This document shows positions 26,887-34,718 of a stretch of DNA of 50,645 bases, in pieces; the stretch's first letter is position 1; the number at the start of each line of letters is the position of its first letter. This stretch comes from an uncultured Steroidobacter sp. Lineage in GTDB: Bacteria; Pseudomonadota; Gammaproteobacteria; Steroidobacterales; Steroidobacteraceae. The position numbers and the translations under genes were made by a program. The notes below the pieces were generated by a model that was given only the letters and a program-made list of their open reading frames with translations, did no database searches and was not told the DNA's origin. Location of the stretch: assembly GCF_937958065.1 (NCBI RefSeq), contig NZ_CALFXI010000066.1:1-50645 (forward strand). The letters are read 5' to 3'.

Positions 26887-27837
26887 TCAGGTCGCCGGCG
26901 ACGACGCGCTCCGGATCTCCTCCACCAGCGCTTCGCACGAGGCCTTCGCGGTCGCCCCAATTACCTCGAGAGCCGACTTCCGCCGACGAAGCATGGCGAC
27001 AAGCACTGCGCCGTAGTACACCCAAAATGGATCGTCCGGATGCAATGGCGTGCTGCGCAGCGCCGCGTCCATCCTGTCGGCGAGCGGCGGATAGTGTTCG
27101 GTCCCTGCGTCTCCCCACCGATCGGTGGTCTCATACAGGACGAGCACGCCGAGTGCCGACGCGATCGAGCGCTTACGCAATATATGCTCGTACGGCACGC
27201 CGTTCGCTTTCGCATACTCGCCAATGCGTGCGGTCAAGTACTCGCGCGCGAAGACATCGCAGGCGAGTTCCTCCTCCGGCCGAGCCGGCGGCGCACCATC
27301 GCGAAAGAACATTACATGACGCAACTCATGCAGAAACGCGTACGCGGTCGAAATGAGAGTGATGTCATGGACCGCCCTGTGTTCGAGACTCAGCGAGTCG
27401 CGATCAGTACCGGGAGGGGGAATCTCTGGCGGCCATTCGAACTGATCCGCGCTCGATGCCGACAGAAGGCTTCGCGCCCAACGCAACTGCTCCCAGAATT
27501 TCTCTTCCACTTCCACTAGTCCGGTGTCTGCATCGAGCCATTGCCGCAACGTGCCCAAGCCGAAGAGGGCAGCAATAATCGCGGGCGCATAGCACTCGAT
27601 CACACGCCATCCTGCAAATCCGAGCAGCCAGTAGACTCGCATCGTCTTGTTGTCGAAACGGATCCGCCGATGACTCGCAGCGAGCTGCGCACCGCGAGCA
27701 TCCGGCCCGACTACGATCTCCAGTTCGTATTGACGCAGTAGCTCCTCGAGATACAACTTCTGCTCAGGCGCGGATGCGACCAGCAAGTCCTTCCACGCTC
27801 TCTTCGGATCGATCACTTGCACGTCAAGCTGAGACAT
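26887..27837 (-). CDS. Lit-like (peptidase U49-type) zinc metallopeptidase, about 316 aa
   Basis: The zinc motif is FLHELRHVMFF near residue 190, HExxH, followed about 20 residues later by EELACDVFAREYL, which supplies the third ligand region. Overall length and the single central HExxH resemble the Lit phage-exclusion peptidases (which cleave EF-Tu during T4 infection), but I cannot verify the family by alignment; a generic plasmid-borne metallopeptidase is the alternative. A hydrophobic segment (YWLLGFAGWRVIECYAPAI) lies around residue 80. ATG at 27837 follows GAGAGG. It lies 108 bp downstream of the relaxase on the same strand and may share its transcript. Confidence 0.6.
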   Translation of the reverse strand: MSQLDVQVIDPKRAWKDLLVASAPEQKLYLEELLRQYELEIVVGPDARGAQLAASHRRIRFDNKTMRVYWLLGFAGWRVIECYAPAIIAALFGLGTLRQWLDADTGLVEVEEKFWEQLRWARSLLSASSADQFEWPPEIPPPGTDRDSLSLEHRAVHDITLISTAYAFLHELRHVMFFRDGAPPARPEEELACDVFAREYLTARIGEYAKANGVPYEHILRKRSIASALGVLVLYETTDRWGDAGTEHYPPLADRMDAALRSTPLHPDDPFWVYYGAVLVAMLRRRKSALEVIGATAKASCEALVEEIRSASSPAT

Positions 27838-27945
27838 TCGAGGCCTCTCGTTATTCGCAAAGCGCGGCCGCTGGCCCATTGTTGTCTGGCAGACCTGCGC
27901 CAGATCGCGCCTGTGCTAACCCGCGGGTAGTCCACAGTCGCACCC

Positions 27946-28950
27946 TCATCGTGCGCGCGGTCGTTGCCTTACAGGAGCTTCTCGTACCAAACCACCCAGC
28001 AGCGCCGCGATTTGTTCCTTCTCTGTGCGCGCCGGTGGCATCTGATGCGCAAAGTGCCTTACTTCAGAGGCAAGCTCTAGGCGCCCTTCGTTAATGAGCA
28101 TATCGCTCACGGCACTCCATCCGCGCTTAATTTCTTTGCGTGTCTCCATAAGACCTTGCTTCCCACGTTCCGTGCGCAGATCGCCTCTCATCAGCTCGGC
28201 AGCAACGACTTCAGCACGCCCCCGCGTATGCGTCGAGACACCACGATGGTTCGCTCGGTAGATCCCGTCGATTTTCTGTATCCGGCACTCTCCGCGGACG
28301 GCTCGCTCCGTGGCGTTTGCTTCGATTCCCTGCTCGCGTAGATGTCTCGCGAACTCTTGTCGCCATGCGCGCAGAGTCGCCTTACGGATATTCAGCCTCA
28401 AACCTTGTTCACTAACGGCCTTTACAAGAGCATGGACATGAGGGTGCGGCTCATCTGTATGCAGCACGAACGCATACCGATGACTGAGCGCGAATTCTTC
28501 GCGCAGGAAGTTTCTCACTGCGGCAAGGACGCCCTGAGCCGGCGTCCCCGGCGGCATGGAGAACATGAGCTTGTGAACGAGCTTCGGTGGCTTCCGTCCC
28601 TGCGCGGCGGCGAGGTCAGTCTGTCGCCGATGTTGGTCGAGGTCCAGATCCCAATCCTCGAGCAACTGACGTCCGATAGCCTTGCCGCTCAGCCGATCCC
28701 CATCATCCGTTTCCAGGTCGAGTTCTCCGCGACGGCCGATGTAATCGACGTGTCTGGTTATCGACGTGAAGTTGTTCGAGTCTCGCGGTAGGACCTTCAC
28801 AACCGCTTCCGGTACACGCCTCACCGTTCGTGCGATCTGCGCGATTTCCGCAGGCAAGAGTCGGTCGCGTCGACCAGGACCGCGCCGCGCGTAGCTGGCG
28901 ATATCGAAAAGCGGTCTGCCCTCAAACACGCTAATTCTCAGCTTCGGCAT
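27946..28950 (-). CDS. Relaxase/mobilisation nuclease (MobP/VirD2-like)
   Basis: A 334-residue protein with the histidine-triad motif of HUH relaxases, LHTDEPHPHVHALVKA near residue 160, and an earlier VEYIGRRG-like segment (HVDYIGRRGELDLETDDG). The candidate active tyrosines lie near the N-terminus (IASYARRG) or before YIGRRG. Relaxases nick oriT and pilot the strand through VirD4 and the channel. There is no helicase or primase domain. Its start overlaps the relaxosome gene by 20 bp. oriT should be nearby, most likely in 29531-29647. Confidence 0.88.
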   Translation of the reverse strand: MPKLRISVFEGRPLFDIASYARRGPGRRDRLLPAEIAQIARTVRRVPEAVVKVLPRDSNNFTSITRHVDYIGRRGELDLETDDGDRLSGKAIGRQLLEDWDLDLDQHRRQTDLAAAQGRKPPKLVHKLMFSMPPGTPAQGVLAAVRNFLREEFALSHRYAFVLHTDEPHPHVHALVKAVSEQGLRLNIRKATLRAWRQEFARHLREQGIEANATERAVRGECRIQKIDGIYRANHRGVSTHTRGRAEVVAAELMRGDLRTERGKQGLMETRKEIKRGWSAVSDMLINEGRLELASEVRHFAHQMPPARTEKEQIAALLGGLVREAPVRQRPRAR

Positions 28951-29509
28951 GACCGATCTCCCATGTGTTGACGTTCGCCCTGATAAGCCCCTTTACGTTG
29001 TCACGCAGCGCTTCGCAGACCTTCAGGAGCGCCCGCAAATCGTCTCTCGTTGGACCAACGACTCTATCGCCGCTGTTCGCCGCTCGTGCAATCTGATTGA
29101 GATTCCGGCCGATCGCACCCAGCTCCGCAACGCTTCGCTTCAGTGCCATCAGCTCGTCCTTGGGTATCGGTGCGAGGTTACGAAGGTGCGCGCGCACAAT
29201 GACGGATACGTACGTGGCCGATGGCATCCCTCGCGCAGCCGCGCGCTCGCGAAGCAGCAGCCGATCGTCCGGTCTGAGCCGGACGTAGAGGCGAGCTCTG
29301 CCTCCATGCTTCTCGTTATCTCGACCTCTGCGGTCTCGGAACGGCTGTGGCGTTGGACTCGCGCTCGCTCCCGATTGCGCGAGCAGTGCGTGCTCGATCG
29401 CGCGACGGAACCATATCGATTCCGTGACGTATTCGCGCTCGGCTGCGGCGCGGATGAGCGCCTTCGTCTCCGCGGGCACCCGAGTCTTCAGAAACTGCGT
29501 CGCGTTCAT
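28931..29509 (-). CDS. Relaxosome accessory protein, MobC-like
   Basis: About 192 residues from ATG at 29509 (or 199 from 29530). The N-terminus resembles a ribbon-helix-helix (FLKTRVPAETKALIRAAAER), followed by a basic linker, a second RHH-like unit (LYVRLRPDDRLLLRERAAAR) and a MobC-type tail with ELGAIGRNLNQIARAANSG, a strongly diagnostic segment of mobilisation accessory proteins. Such proteins bind oriT and help the relaxase. Start choice is uncertain because neither ATG has a strong ribosome site. Confidence 0.87.
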   Translation of the reverse strand: MNATQFLKTRVPAETKALIRAAAEREYVTESIWFRRAIEHALLAQSGASASPTPQPFRDRRGRDNEKHGGRARLYVRLRPDDRLLLRERAAARGMPSATYVSVIVRAHLRNLAPIPKDELMALKRSVAELGAIGRNLNQIARAANSGDRVVGPTRDDLRALLKVCEALRDNVKGLIRANVNTWEIGHAEAEN

Positions 29510-29552
29510 CAGGCCACAAATGTGGCCCATTAGCCGCCGCGAGGCTATCCTG

Positions 29553-29579
29553 CATTACGCGGAAAATTCGGCCGAAACT
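29553..29579. promoter_or_regulatory. 27-bp operator, copy 2 (upstream of relaxosome operon)
   Basis: The right arm CGAAACT and the inner GCGGAAAATTCGG are identical to the copy ahead of virB2; the left arm is degenerate (4 of 7). It lies 22-43 bp upstream of the mobC-like start, where an operator would control the relaxase transcript. An oriT component is an alternative reading, but the sequence is shared with two loci that have no reason to be oriT. Confidence 0.6.
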
Positions 29580-29647
29580 CGACGCTCGCTACTTCGGATT
29601 TCTTGCAAAGTGCGCGCCAGCGGAGCCAGTCGCTCTCCTCGCTCCAC

Positions 29648-30235
29648 TCAATCTGGCCGCTGCGCCTCCTGCCACATCATCGGCTCACGAGCCCAATCGA
29701 TTGGCCCGCTCGCAAAGCGGCGTTGGAGCCGGTCGAGCAGGTCGGTCCAGCCCCGTTGAAAATGAGCGTAGGCGAGATCCCATTCCGCGCCGTCCTTCCA
29801 GCCGAGATGCGTTACCTGAACATGTGAACGTCTCGCACCATCTGGCCGTATCCGTACCACGACCCACATTCCGGCGTTGCGAACCTGCGGCATGTTCGGG
29901 GGCGCGTTCCACTGGAACGACAGCATCTCATTCGGAACGTAGCTCAGGATGTGCATGCCTTTCGAACTGTGTGCCTCATCGGCAGGGTTGAAGTAGATCT
30001 CGAACGGACCGCCAATCGCCAACCGGATGTTCGCCTTGGGAGCGAAGAATGACTGCGCGCCCTCGGATGTGGTCCATGCTCGCCATATCTCTTCTGGCGC
30101 AGCATCGACGACAGTCTCCACACGTAACTCGCGTGCATGCACGGCAGTTGAGAAAGCGGCCGGCAGGGCCAGCGCGAGCACGAACAATCCACGCCACCGG
30201 CGCCCGGTAGAGACTTCCGCAAGACAGTGCGACAT
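29648..30235 (-). CDS. Exported SRPBCC/AHSA1-domain protein, 195 aa
   Basis: The N-terminus has a Sec signal peptide (GRRWRGLFVLALALPAAF, cleavage near VHA-RE) and then an AHSA1-type START fold: ETVVDAAPEEIWRAWTTSEG, FFAPKANIRLAIGGPFEIYF. AHSA1-like proteins bind hydrophobic ligands. An exported version next to a cytoplasmic AHSA1 gene is unusual. ATG at 30235 follows GAGGA. Last gene of the arsR-led cluster; 32 bp after the lipoprotein gene. Confidence 0.8.
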   Translation of the reverse strand: MSHCLAEVSTGRRWRGLFVLALALPAAFSTAVHARELRVETVVDAAPEEIWRAWTTSEGAQSFFAPKANIRLAIGGPFEIYFNPADEAHSSKGMHILSYVPNEMLSFQWNAPPNMPQVRNAGMWVVVRIRPDGARRSHVQVTHLGWKDGAEWDLAYAHFQRGWTDLLDRLQRRFASGPIDWAREPMMWQEAQRPD

Positions 30236-30267
30236 TTGCTATTCCTCGATGAAGGTGAGGCGAGCGG

Positions 30268-30765
30268 CTATTGTTTGCGAAGTATTTCCGCGGCTGACTG
30301 CCCCACCGTAGGCACAGCGTTGGCACTCTGGGTAAGCACCCAGGTCCGACCGGCCTTGCGCCACGTTGTCGCAAACCGCACAGGTATTCCGTTCGGTGCA
30401 TCGCCAGGGTGGAACGACGCAACGAAGTGAGCCGTCGCAAGGTCATCGCCTACTCGGACGTCGACCTCGCGAACGTCACTGAACCTCGCCGTGCCCCAAA
30501 GTCGGAAGTCGTCGCTCATGAGTTGCCGCAGCTGTTCGGCCGACCGCACGACTTCGCTGATGTCGCTTCCAAAGATCGTGAAGCCTTCAGGATCGAGCAT
30601 GTTGATCACGCCAGCTTGATCGTTCGCCGCGTACCGATCCAGAAGTTCCTGCACTCTCAGCATGATCTTTTGCTGCGGCGGCTCGCGACGAATCTCCGAC
30701 CGCGAGCTGACGCATGCAGCGAGTAGAAGAGCGCACATAGTTACGGCGGCGTAGCGAACGAACAT
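30268..30765 (-). CDS. Lipoprotein with an NTF2/SnoaL-like domain, 165 aa
   Basis: A lipoprotein signal ends in LLLAACVSS (lipobox, Cys18). The mature part has the NTF2-like pattern: VQELLDRYAANDQAGVINML, GSDISEVVRSAEQLRQLM and TTWRKAGRTWVLTQ. Such domains (DUF4440/SnoaL-like) are small ligand-binding or enzymatic pockets; substrate unknown. AGGAG precedes the ATG. It lies 50 bp after the cytoplasmic AHSA1 gene in the same direction. Confidence 0.78.
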   Translation of the reverse strand: MFVRYAAVTMCALLLAACVSSRSEIRREPPQQKIMLRVQELLDRYAANDQAGVINMLDPEGFTIFGSDISEVVRSAEQLRQLMSDDFRLWGTARFSDVREVDVRVGDDLATAHFVASFHPGDAPNGIPVRFATTWRKAGRTWVLTQSANAVPTVGQSAAEILRKQ

Positions 30766-30815
30766 TGAGGGGACTCCTCTCCTGCGGGCATTGACGAGTT
30801 CGCATTCAAGGCTGA

Positions 30816-31274
30816 TTAGGCAGCGGGGTAAGGATCGCGCAGAACGATTGAGCCGGTTTCCAGCAGAGACTTCAGGTTGGAAATGATCTTCGGCCAGCCC
30901 CCGGAAACGGCCTCGATCAGCTTCGACGGCTCACGCTCGATCGTGTGGGTGATGGAGAGCTTGATCGCCGTACCAAAAGGTTCCAGCTCAATCGTGCATC
31001 GCGACTCCCCCTCGGCCTTGAGCTCGGGCTTGCTCTGGTGCTGCCAGCGGATCACCAATCGCCTCGGTGGTTCGGCCTCGATGATCTCGCCAGCGTCGAG
31101 TACATGACCGTCGCTGGACACCATCTTCCACGGGGATCCGCCTTTCCACCGGCTTTCACAGTGCACGCCGAACCAGTACTGTTTTTGGAACTCCCCATCT
31201 TCAGTCAGTGCGGACCATAGTTTCTCAGGCGTGGTGCGGATGTAGGTCACGTAGATAAACGTCGATCTAGCCAT
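30816..31274 (-). CDS. AHSA1/SRPBCC-domain protein, 152 aa
   Basis: A cytoplasmic AHSA1-like protein: TYIRTTPEKLWSALTEDGEF, YWFGVHCESRWKGGSPWKM, PPRRLVIRWQHQSKPEL, and the terminal helix SGGWPKIISNLKSLLETG. Genes of this family are commonly paired with an ArsR regulator, as here: its start overlaps the arsR stop by 8 bp. Function in these pairs is not settled; small-molecule binding is likely. Confidence 0.9.
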   Translation of the reverse strand: MARSTFIYVTYIRTTPEKLWSALTEDGEFQKQYWFGVHCESRWKGGSPWKMVSSDGHVLDAGEIIEAEPPRRLVIRWQHQSKPELKAEGESRCTIELEPFGTAIKLSITHTIEREPSKLIEAVSGGWPKIISNLKSLLETGSIVLRDPYPAA

Positions 31275-31599
31275 TGGCTTTCTCCAGTCGCTTCTTCAAA
31301 TCCGAAATCGCTTTTAGGCGCGGCTTTTCGAACTTTGCGATCCAGCGCTCGTAAATTTCCTGCAGGGGCACCGGATTGAGAAAGTGCAATTTCTCGCGCC
31401 CGCGCCAAACGGTGGCCACCAAATTCGCCGCCTCCAACACGCCCAGGTGCTGCGTCACGCCTTGCCGCGTCATATCCAGGTGTTCGCACAGCTCGTTGAG
31501 AGTGCGGCCGTCGTGCGCATGCAGCAGATCGAGAAGCTTGCGGCGGTTTGGGTCAGCCAGCGCCTTGAAGAGCACATCTGTATCGTGGCGCTCTGCCAT
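31267..31599 (-). CDS. ArsR-family transcriptional regulator
   Basis: A 110-residue winged-helix protein: VLFKALADPNRRKLLDLL, LNELCEHLDMTRQGVTQHLG (recognition helix) and LVATVWRGREKLHFLNP (wing). There are no cysteine metal sites, so it belongs to the non-metal ArsR group typical of ArsR-AHSA1 pairs. Two near-identical palindromes lie directly upstream (31607-31626 and 31634-31653), very probably its own operators, giving autoregulation of the four-gene cluster. Confidence 0.92.
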   Translation of the reverse strand: MAERHDTDVLFKALADPNRRKLLDLLHAHDGRTLNELCEHLDMTRQGVTQHLGVLEAANLVATVWRGREKLHFLNPVPLQEIYERWIAKFEKPRLKAISDLKKRLEKANG

Positions 31600-31606
31600 G
31601 TTCTAT

Positions 31607-31653
31607 ATGCAAGTGATTACTTGCATCAAGAATATGCAAGCACGTACTTGCAT
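31607..31653. promoter_or_regulatory. Tandem ArsR operators
   Basis: Two 20-bp palindromes, both with arms ATGCAAG and CTTGCAT around a 6-bp spacer (TGATTA in the first, CACGTA in the second), at 31607-31626 and 31634-31653, 27 bp apart centre to centre. They abut the arsR start and so overlap its promoter or leader. Identical arms with differing spacers indicate selected protein-binding sites. Confidence 0.85.
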
Positions 31654-31697
31654 GTCAAGGCGCGCCCAGTGCTGTTCGCCCTTCCCTGTCTCAGAAT

Positions 31698-31741
31698 GAC
31701 GAGCAGATCACGAGACCTTGTGAGTCACTCGATCCGCCCGC
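31698..31741. repeat. 44-bp tail repeat, copy A (separated from its gene by the IS)
   Basis: Matches 34719-34762 without gaps at 35 of 44 positions. The other copy lies 16 bp downstream of a methyltransferase stop. If the IS5 element is removed, this copy lies about 34 bp downstream of the methyltransferase remnant stop, so both mark the same gene-end context. Confidence 0.7.
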
Positions 31742-31775
31742 CGAGAAACACCATTGGCGCTTGCACTAGCACTAG

Positions 31776-33085
31776 CAGGCTGTTGAAGAACGTACGTTCG
31801 ATGCTGCAATGATGCCCCCGGCAATCATCTCTCCCTCGCTTCTCAGCCCTCTGGCGGCTGTGCTGTCGGTGGGTTTGCGTGGTGGTGGTTGCCAACGAGT
31901 GCCGGTTGGCACATGTTTCGGCTCACACGGGAACCAGCGAAGGCGGCTTCAACAGCTTGGTAACCCTCAGCAGCGTGTAGATCCCAACGGTCAGCGTCGT
32001 GACAAACTCGACTTTACGCTGGCTGTAGACTTTCATCTTGCGCAGCGGCCGCCCGTCCTTGCACCAGCCGAAGCATTCCTCGATGCGCTTGCGGATGCGC
32101 TGGCTGACCACGTAACCCGCGTGTCGCGTCGTGCGAGTATCGATGGCCGAGCCGCGCGTGCCACTGATGTTCATCGCCACGTGCGGGGTGATGCCGCGCT
32201 CGCGGCAATCGGCAACAAACTGCCTGGTGTCGTAGGCCTTGTCCGCCGCCACTGTGCGCCGCTCTCGCGAGGGATGCCGATCGAGCAGCCGCAGCGCCGC
32301 TTCGCGCTCAGCAGTGCCATTCGCCTGTGTCACCTCGACGTCCACGATCAGCCCATGACGGTGGTCCATCAGTACGTGTCCCATGTAATTGAGCTTGGCG
32401 GTCTGACCCTTGCCCTTGCAGAACAGCTTGGCCTCCGGGTCTTTCGGCGCAACGTGCGTCTCGTTGCTGCGCTTCTCACCGTGCCAGTTCACCGTCGGAT
32501 TTCGCCCCGGACCGGGCGGCTCATCCTTGCCGTCGCGTCGGCGCATGCTCTTCACCGCCGCCCACGACTCGATCAACGTTCCGTCCACGCTGAAGTGCTC
32601 GTTCGACAACAACCGCGCATCGCGTGCCTTACGCACGATTCGCCGCATGAGCTTGCGCGCCACCTTCGCCTCGATCAGGCGGTCGCGGTTCTTAGTGAAC
32701 GTAGAGTGGTCCCAAATCGGCTCATCGATCGACAGCCCCACGAACCAACGGAACAACAGGTTGTAGTCCAGCTGCTCGCACAACAGCCGCTCACTGCGAA
32801 TCGAATAGAGAATCTGCAGCGTCGAGGCACGTACCAGCCGCTCCGGAGGAATCGAGGGGCGACCCTCACGTGCGTAAACCCGCTCGAAATCTCGGCTCAT
32901 CCCTTCAAGCGCTTCGTCCAACAGCGCCTTGATCCCGCGCAGCGGATGGCTTTCCGGCACGCGCGATTCCAGCGACACATAGCTGAACAGTCCGCCTTGC
33001 TGAATATCGGTCCCGCGCATTCATTCGCTCTCATTCGGCGTGGTTGCCGAACTGTGCACGATGCGCAGGGTTTTTCAACAGCCTG
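31776..33085 (-). mobile_element. IS5-family insertion sequence, complete, 1310 bp
   Basis: Terminal inverted repeats start CAGGCTGTTGAA at both ends (15 of the first 16 bases match: CAGGCTGTTGAAGAAC versus CAGGCTGTTGAAAAAC), flanked by the direct repeat CTAG (31772-31775 and 33086-33089). A 4-bp YTAR target duplication fits the IS5 subgroup. One transposase gene fills it. Intact ends, intact gene and matching target repeats imply recent insertion. Confidence 0.92.
31923..33020 (-). CDS. IS5-family DDE transposase, 365 aa
   Basis: The N-terminus is the DUF772-type domain (LRGIKALLDEALEGMSRDF; WFVGLSIDEPIWDHSTF). The DDE catalytic core is intact: first Asp in FSVDGTLIESWA, second in AADKAYDTRQFV, and Glu in RKRIEECFGWCKDGRPL with the downstream K/R residues. 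Cut-and-paste transposition of its own IS. Single uninterrupted frame. Confidence 0.94.
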   Translation of the reverse strand: MRGTDIQQGGLFSYVSLESRVPESHPLRGIKALLDEALEGMSRDFERVYAREGRPSIPPERLVRASTLQILYSIRSERLLCEQLDYNLLFRWFVGLSIDEPIWDHSTFTKNRDRLIEAKVARKLMRRIVRKARDARLLSNEHFSVDGTLIESWAAVKSMRRRDGKDEPPGPGRNPTVNWHGEKRSNETHVAPKDPEAKLFCKGKGQTAKLNYMGHVLMDHRHGLIVDVEVTQANGTAEREAALRLLDRHPSRERRTVAADKAYDTRQFVADCRERGITPHVAMNISGTRGSAIDTRTTRHAGYVVSQRIRKRIEECFGWCKDGRPLRKMKVYSQRKVEFVTTLTVGIYTLLRVTKLLKPPSLVPV

Positions 33086-33870
33086 CTAGCTGCCGTAATG
33101 GCTAATGGCTCGTCGCACCGTTCGCGCAAGTCCGTAGTGCTGCCGTTCGCTCAGCCACTGGGAGAGTTGAGCCAGCGCGACGGCCGGCGGCGAAGCCAAA
33201 GCCTCATGTTCGATGCCGGCAACGTTCGCTCTGGGATGCGTCGGATTGCGTTCAATGTGCGCGAGGCGGTTGCGTGCCAAGGCCGCACGTCCTCTCGGAT
33301 CGCCGTGATGCGTCGCGTGCGCGTCAGGCGACGGTAGCCGACCGACGCGTGAGCCCTCCTCGGAGCAGGTTCTCCTGCACCTTGTTCAGGGTGCTCCACA
33401 GATCGTCGCCCAGGTCCTCTGTCCGACGGCAGGTCAGCAGTAGCGACGGCTGCAGACCAGGATCGTCCCGGTCCGGGTACCGCAACCGCAGCGCACGCTC
33501 CGCGAAGTGGATCTGCTCGTCCTTGAAGAGCTGCCGCGCTTCCGTCGTGGCTGTTGAGGAACACCACTTCGGGGACGGCATCCTTGAGCTGCACGGTCTC
33601 AAATCGTCGGCGAAGCCGAACGACGTGTCGCGCGTGCAAGGCACTGCTGCGACGTGCGCGAGACTGTCGCGCCTCGACCGGCACGAAACCGGCCTGCATG
33701 AGTCCCGAGAGCACCCGCTCGGTAGGGATGAACGTGTACTTGTCACTCATGCGCTCGTCAGGTGAATGTGCGAACACGGCAGGCGCACGCTGGCGGATCG
33801 CGTCGAGCGAGAGACCGCTTGAGAGGACGTTCGCGGTGGTCGAGAACGAAAGATCAGAATGAGTATTCAT
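33086..33870 (-). pseudogene. Chimeric remnant: DUF932 protein fused to a DNA methyltransferase 3' end
   Basis: From ATG at 33870 (ribosome site GAGGG) the frame encodes a DUF932-type plasmid/phage protein, with YTFIPTERVLSGLMQAGF and FETVQLKDAVPEVVFLNSHD. After about residue 110 the middle is deleted and the frame shifts; a second frame has IHFAERALRLRY and LWSTLNKVQENLLRGGL; a third has RTRRITAIREDV. The last 64 codons (LARNRLAHIERNPTHPRANV ... YGLARTVRRAI) are the C-terminus of a methyltransferase matching the intact gene at 34779-35579. So a deletion joined two formerly separate genes. The final TAG coincides with the IS target CTAG. Confidence 0.85.
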
Positions 33871-33918
33871 GGCGAAACCCTCGAGAAGTTCTTGGGCGGG
33901 ATTGCCCGCGTCTCGGGG

Positions 33919-34055
33919 ATCACGGCGCGCGCAGCGGTCAAGCGAGAGGCACCGGGACCGTGGAATAAATGGAGGGGACCCGCGTCTTCGCGGGGAGGCG
34001 CCGTTTATGCCGCGAAAGCCCGGTGACTCTCGCTTGACGGCGAGCACGCCGTGAT
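33919..34055 (-). repeat. 137-bp structured element, copy 1 (leader of the DUF932 remnant)
   Basis: Read on the minus strand: outer helix AUCACGGCGUGC with GCGCGCCGUGAU, then a long helix starting GUCAAGCGAGAG paired with CUCUCGCUUGAC and extending to about 18 of 19 pairs. An invariant core follows, with a CCCGCG-AAGA-CGCGGG hairpin and an AUAAA/UUUAU helix. A separate hairpin GGGC-GGGATT-GCCC (plus strand) lies at 33894-33907, between the element and the start codon. A purine-rich tract precedes it. See copies 2-4. Confidence 0.85.
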
Positions 34056-34206
34056 ACGCTGGCTCTCACAGGCAACCCGCCCTCTTCCTCTTCCTCTTCT
34101 TCTCTTCTTCGGACTTTGCTCGGCCGCATCCCACGTGTGGCCCTGCCAACGCCACATGACCTATTCCGCCGAGCATCGGGGTGTGGTTGGGCAAGTAGCG
34201 AGCGTG

Positions 34207-34235
34207 AAAACGGGGAAGGCGTTCCGCCCTCCCCG
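34207..34235 (-). terminator. Rho-independent terminator after the 71-aa gene
   Basis: On the minus strand, an 11-bp stem CGGGGAGGGCG with CGCCTTCCCCG (one G-T pair), a 3-base loop, then TTTTC. It begins 28 bp beyond the stop at 34263. It separates this gene from the next module, so the DUF932 gene needed its own promoter. Confidence 0.85.
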
Positions 34236-34262
34236 GATACAAGTCATCACAGAACTACACGC

Positions 34263-34478
34263 TCATGAAACGTGCACCCAGCGCATGATGGTCTGGAGTG
34301 CTTCGTCGTATGGGCCTGCATTCATGACCTCGCTCATGAACGACTTGAGGTCATCGTCGGTCGCACCGGCCCGTATCAGAGCTCGGCGAACACGTCCGAT
34401 GATCGCAAATACGTTCCCGTCCTCTCCTGAGAGCCGAACATGCGCATCGGGGAATTTCGGTGTCGTGGAAGTAGTCAT
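34263..34478 (-). CDS. Small conserved mobile-element protein, 71 aa
   Basis: Starts at 34478 with GGAGGAA upstream; a longer open frame reaches 34646 but runs through the structured element and is non-coding. The product has a compact pattern, VRLSGEDGNVFAIIGRVRRA, then LKSFMSEVMNAGPYDEALQT and IMRWVHVS. I have seen small proteins with this DGNxFxIxGRVRRAL...RWV pattern on plasmids and other elements, with no assigned function. It has its own 137-bp element upstream and its own terminator downstream, so it is an independent unit. Confidence 0.82.
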   Translation of the reverse strand: MTTSTTPKFPDAHVRLSGEDGNVFAIIGRVRRALIRAGATDDDLKSFMSEVMNAGPYDEALQTIMRWVHVS

Positions 34479-34517
34479 CGCGATTCCTCCTCGGGCGGGA
34501 TTGCCCGCGCTGCGGGC

Positions 34518-34654
34518 ATCACGGCGCGCGCAGCGGTCAAGCGAGAGGCATTGGGACCGTGGAATAAATGGAGGGGACCCGCGTCTTCGCGGGGAGGCGC
34601 CGTTTATGCCGCGAAAGCCCGGTGACTCTCGCTTGACGGCGAGCACGCCGTGAT
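34518..34654 (-). repeat. 137-bp structured element, copy 2 (leader of the 71-aa gene)
   Basis: Exactly 137 bp, as in the other copies. Long helix GUCAAGCGAGAG with CUCUCGCUUGAC as in copy 1, but the inner part of the right arm differs, leaving the upper end less well paired. Core hairpin CCCGCG/CGCGGG and AUAAA/UUUAU segments are identical to copy 1. The accompanying hairpin CGGGC-GGGATT-GCCCG lies at 34492-34507. The outer helix has the same U-G pair on the minus strand. Confidence 0.85.
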
Positions 34655-34718
34655 ACCTTGGCTGTCACAGGCAACCCGCCCTCTTGCTCTCCGCTTCTTC
34701 TTGTTTGAATTTCGGCGC

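Noticed and set aside
29553..29579. The shared palindrome as the oriT nick region
   Set aside because: The same sequence occurs ahead of virB2 and csrA, where an oriT is not expected; an operator explains all three. oriT may still lie nearby.
31809..33089. 426-codon plus-strand frame across the IS
   Set aside because: Antisense to an intact DDE transposase; no recognisable domain.
33086..33300. Second functional methyltransferase gene
   Set aside because: Only the last 64 codons are present, fused to DUF932 pieces; motifs I and IV are missing.
34481..34646. Longer open frames that translate the repeated elements (for example to 34646, 34047, 35773 and 36364)
   Set aside because: They run through non-coding structured elements; the same bases are open in several frames and the real starts with ribosome sites lie downstream.
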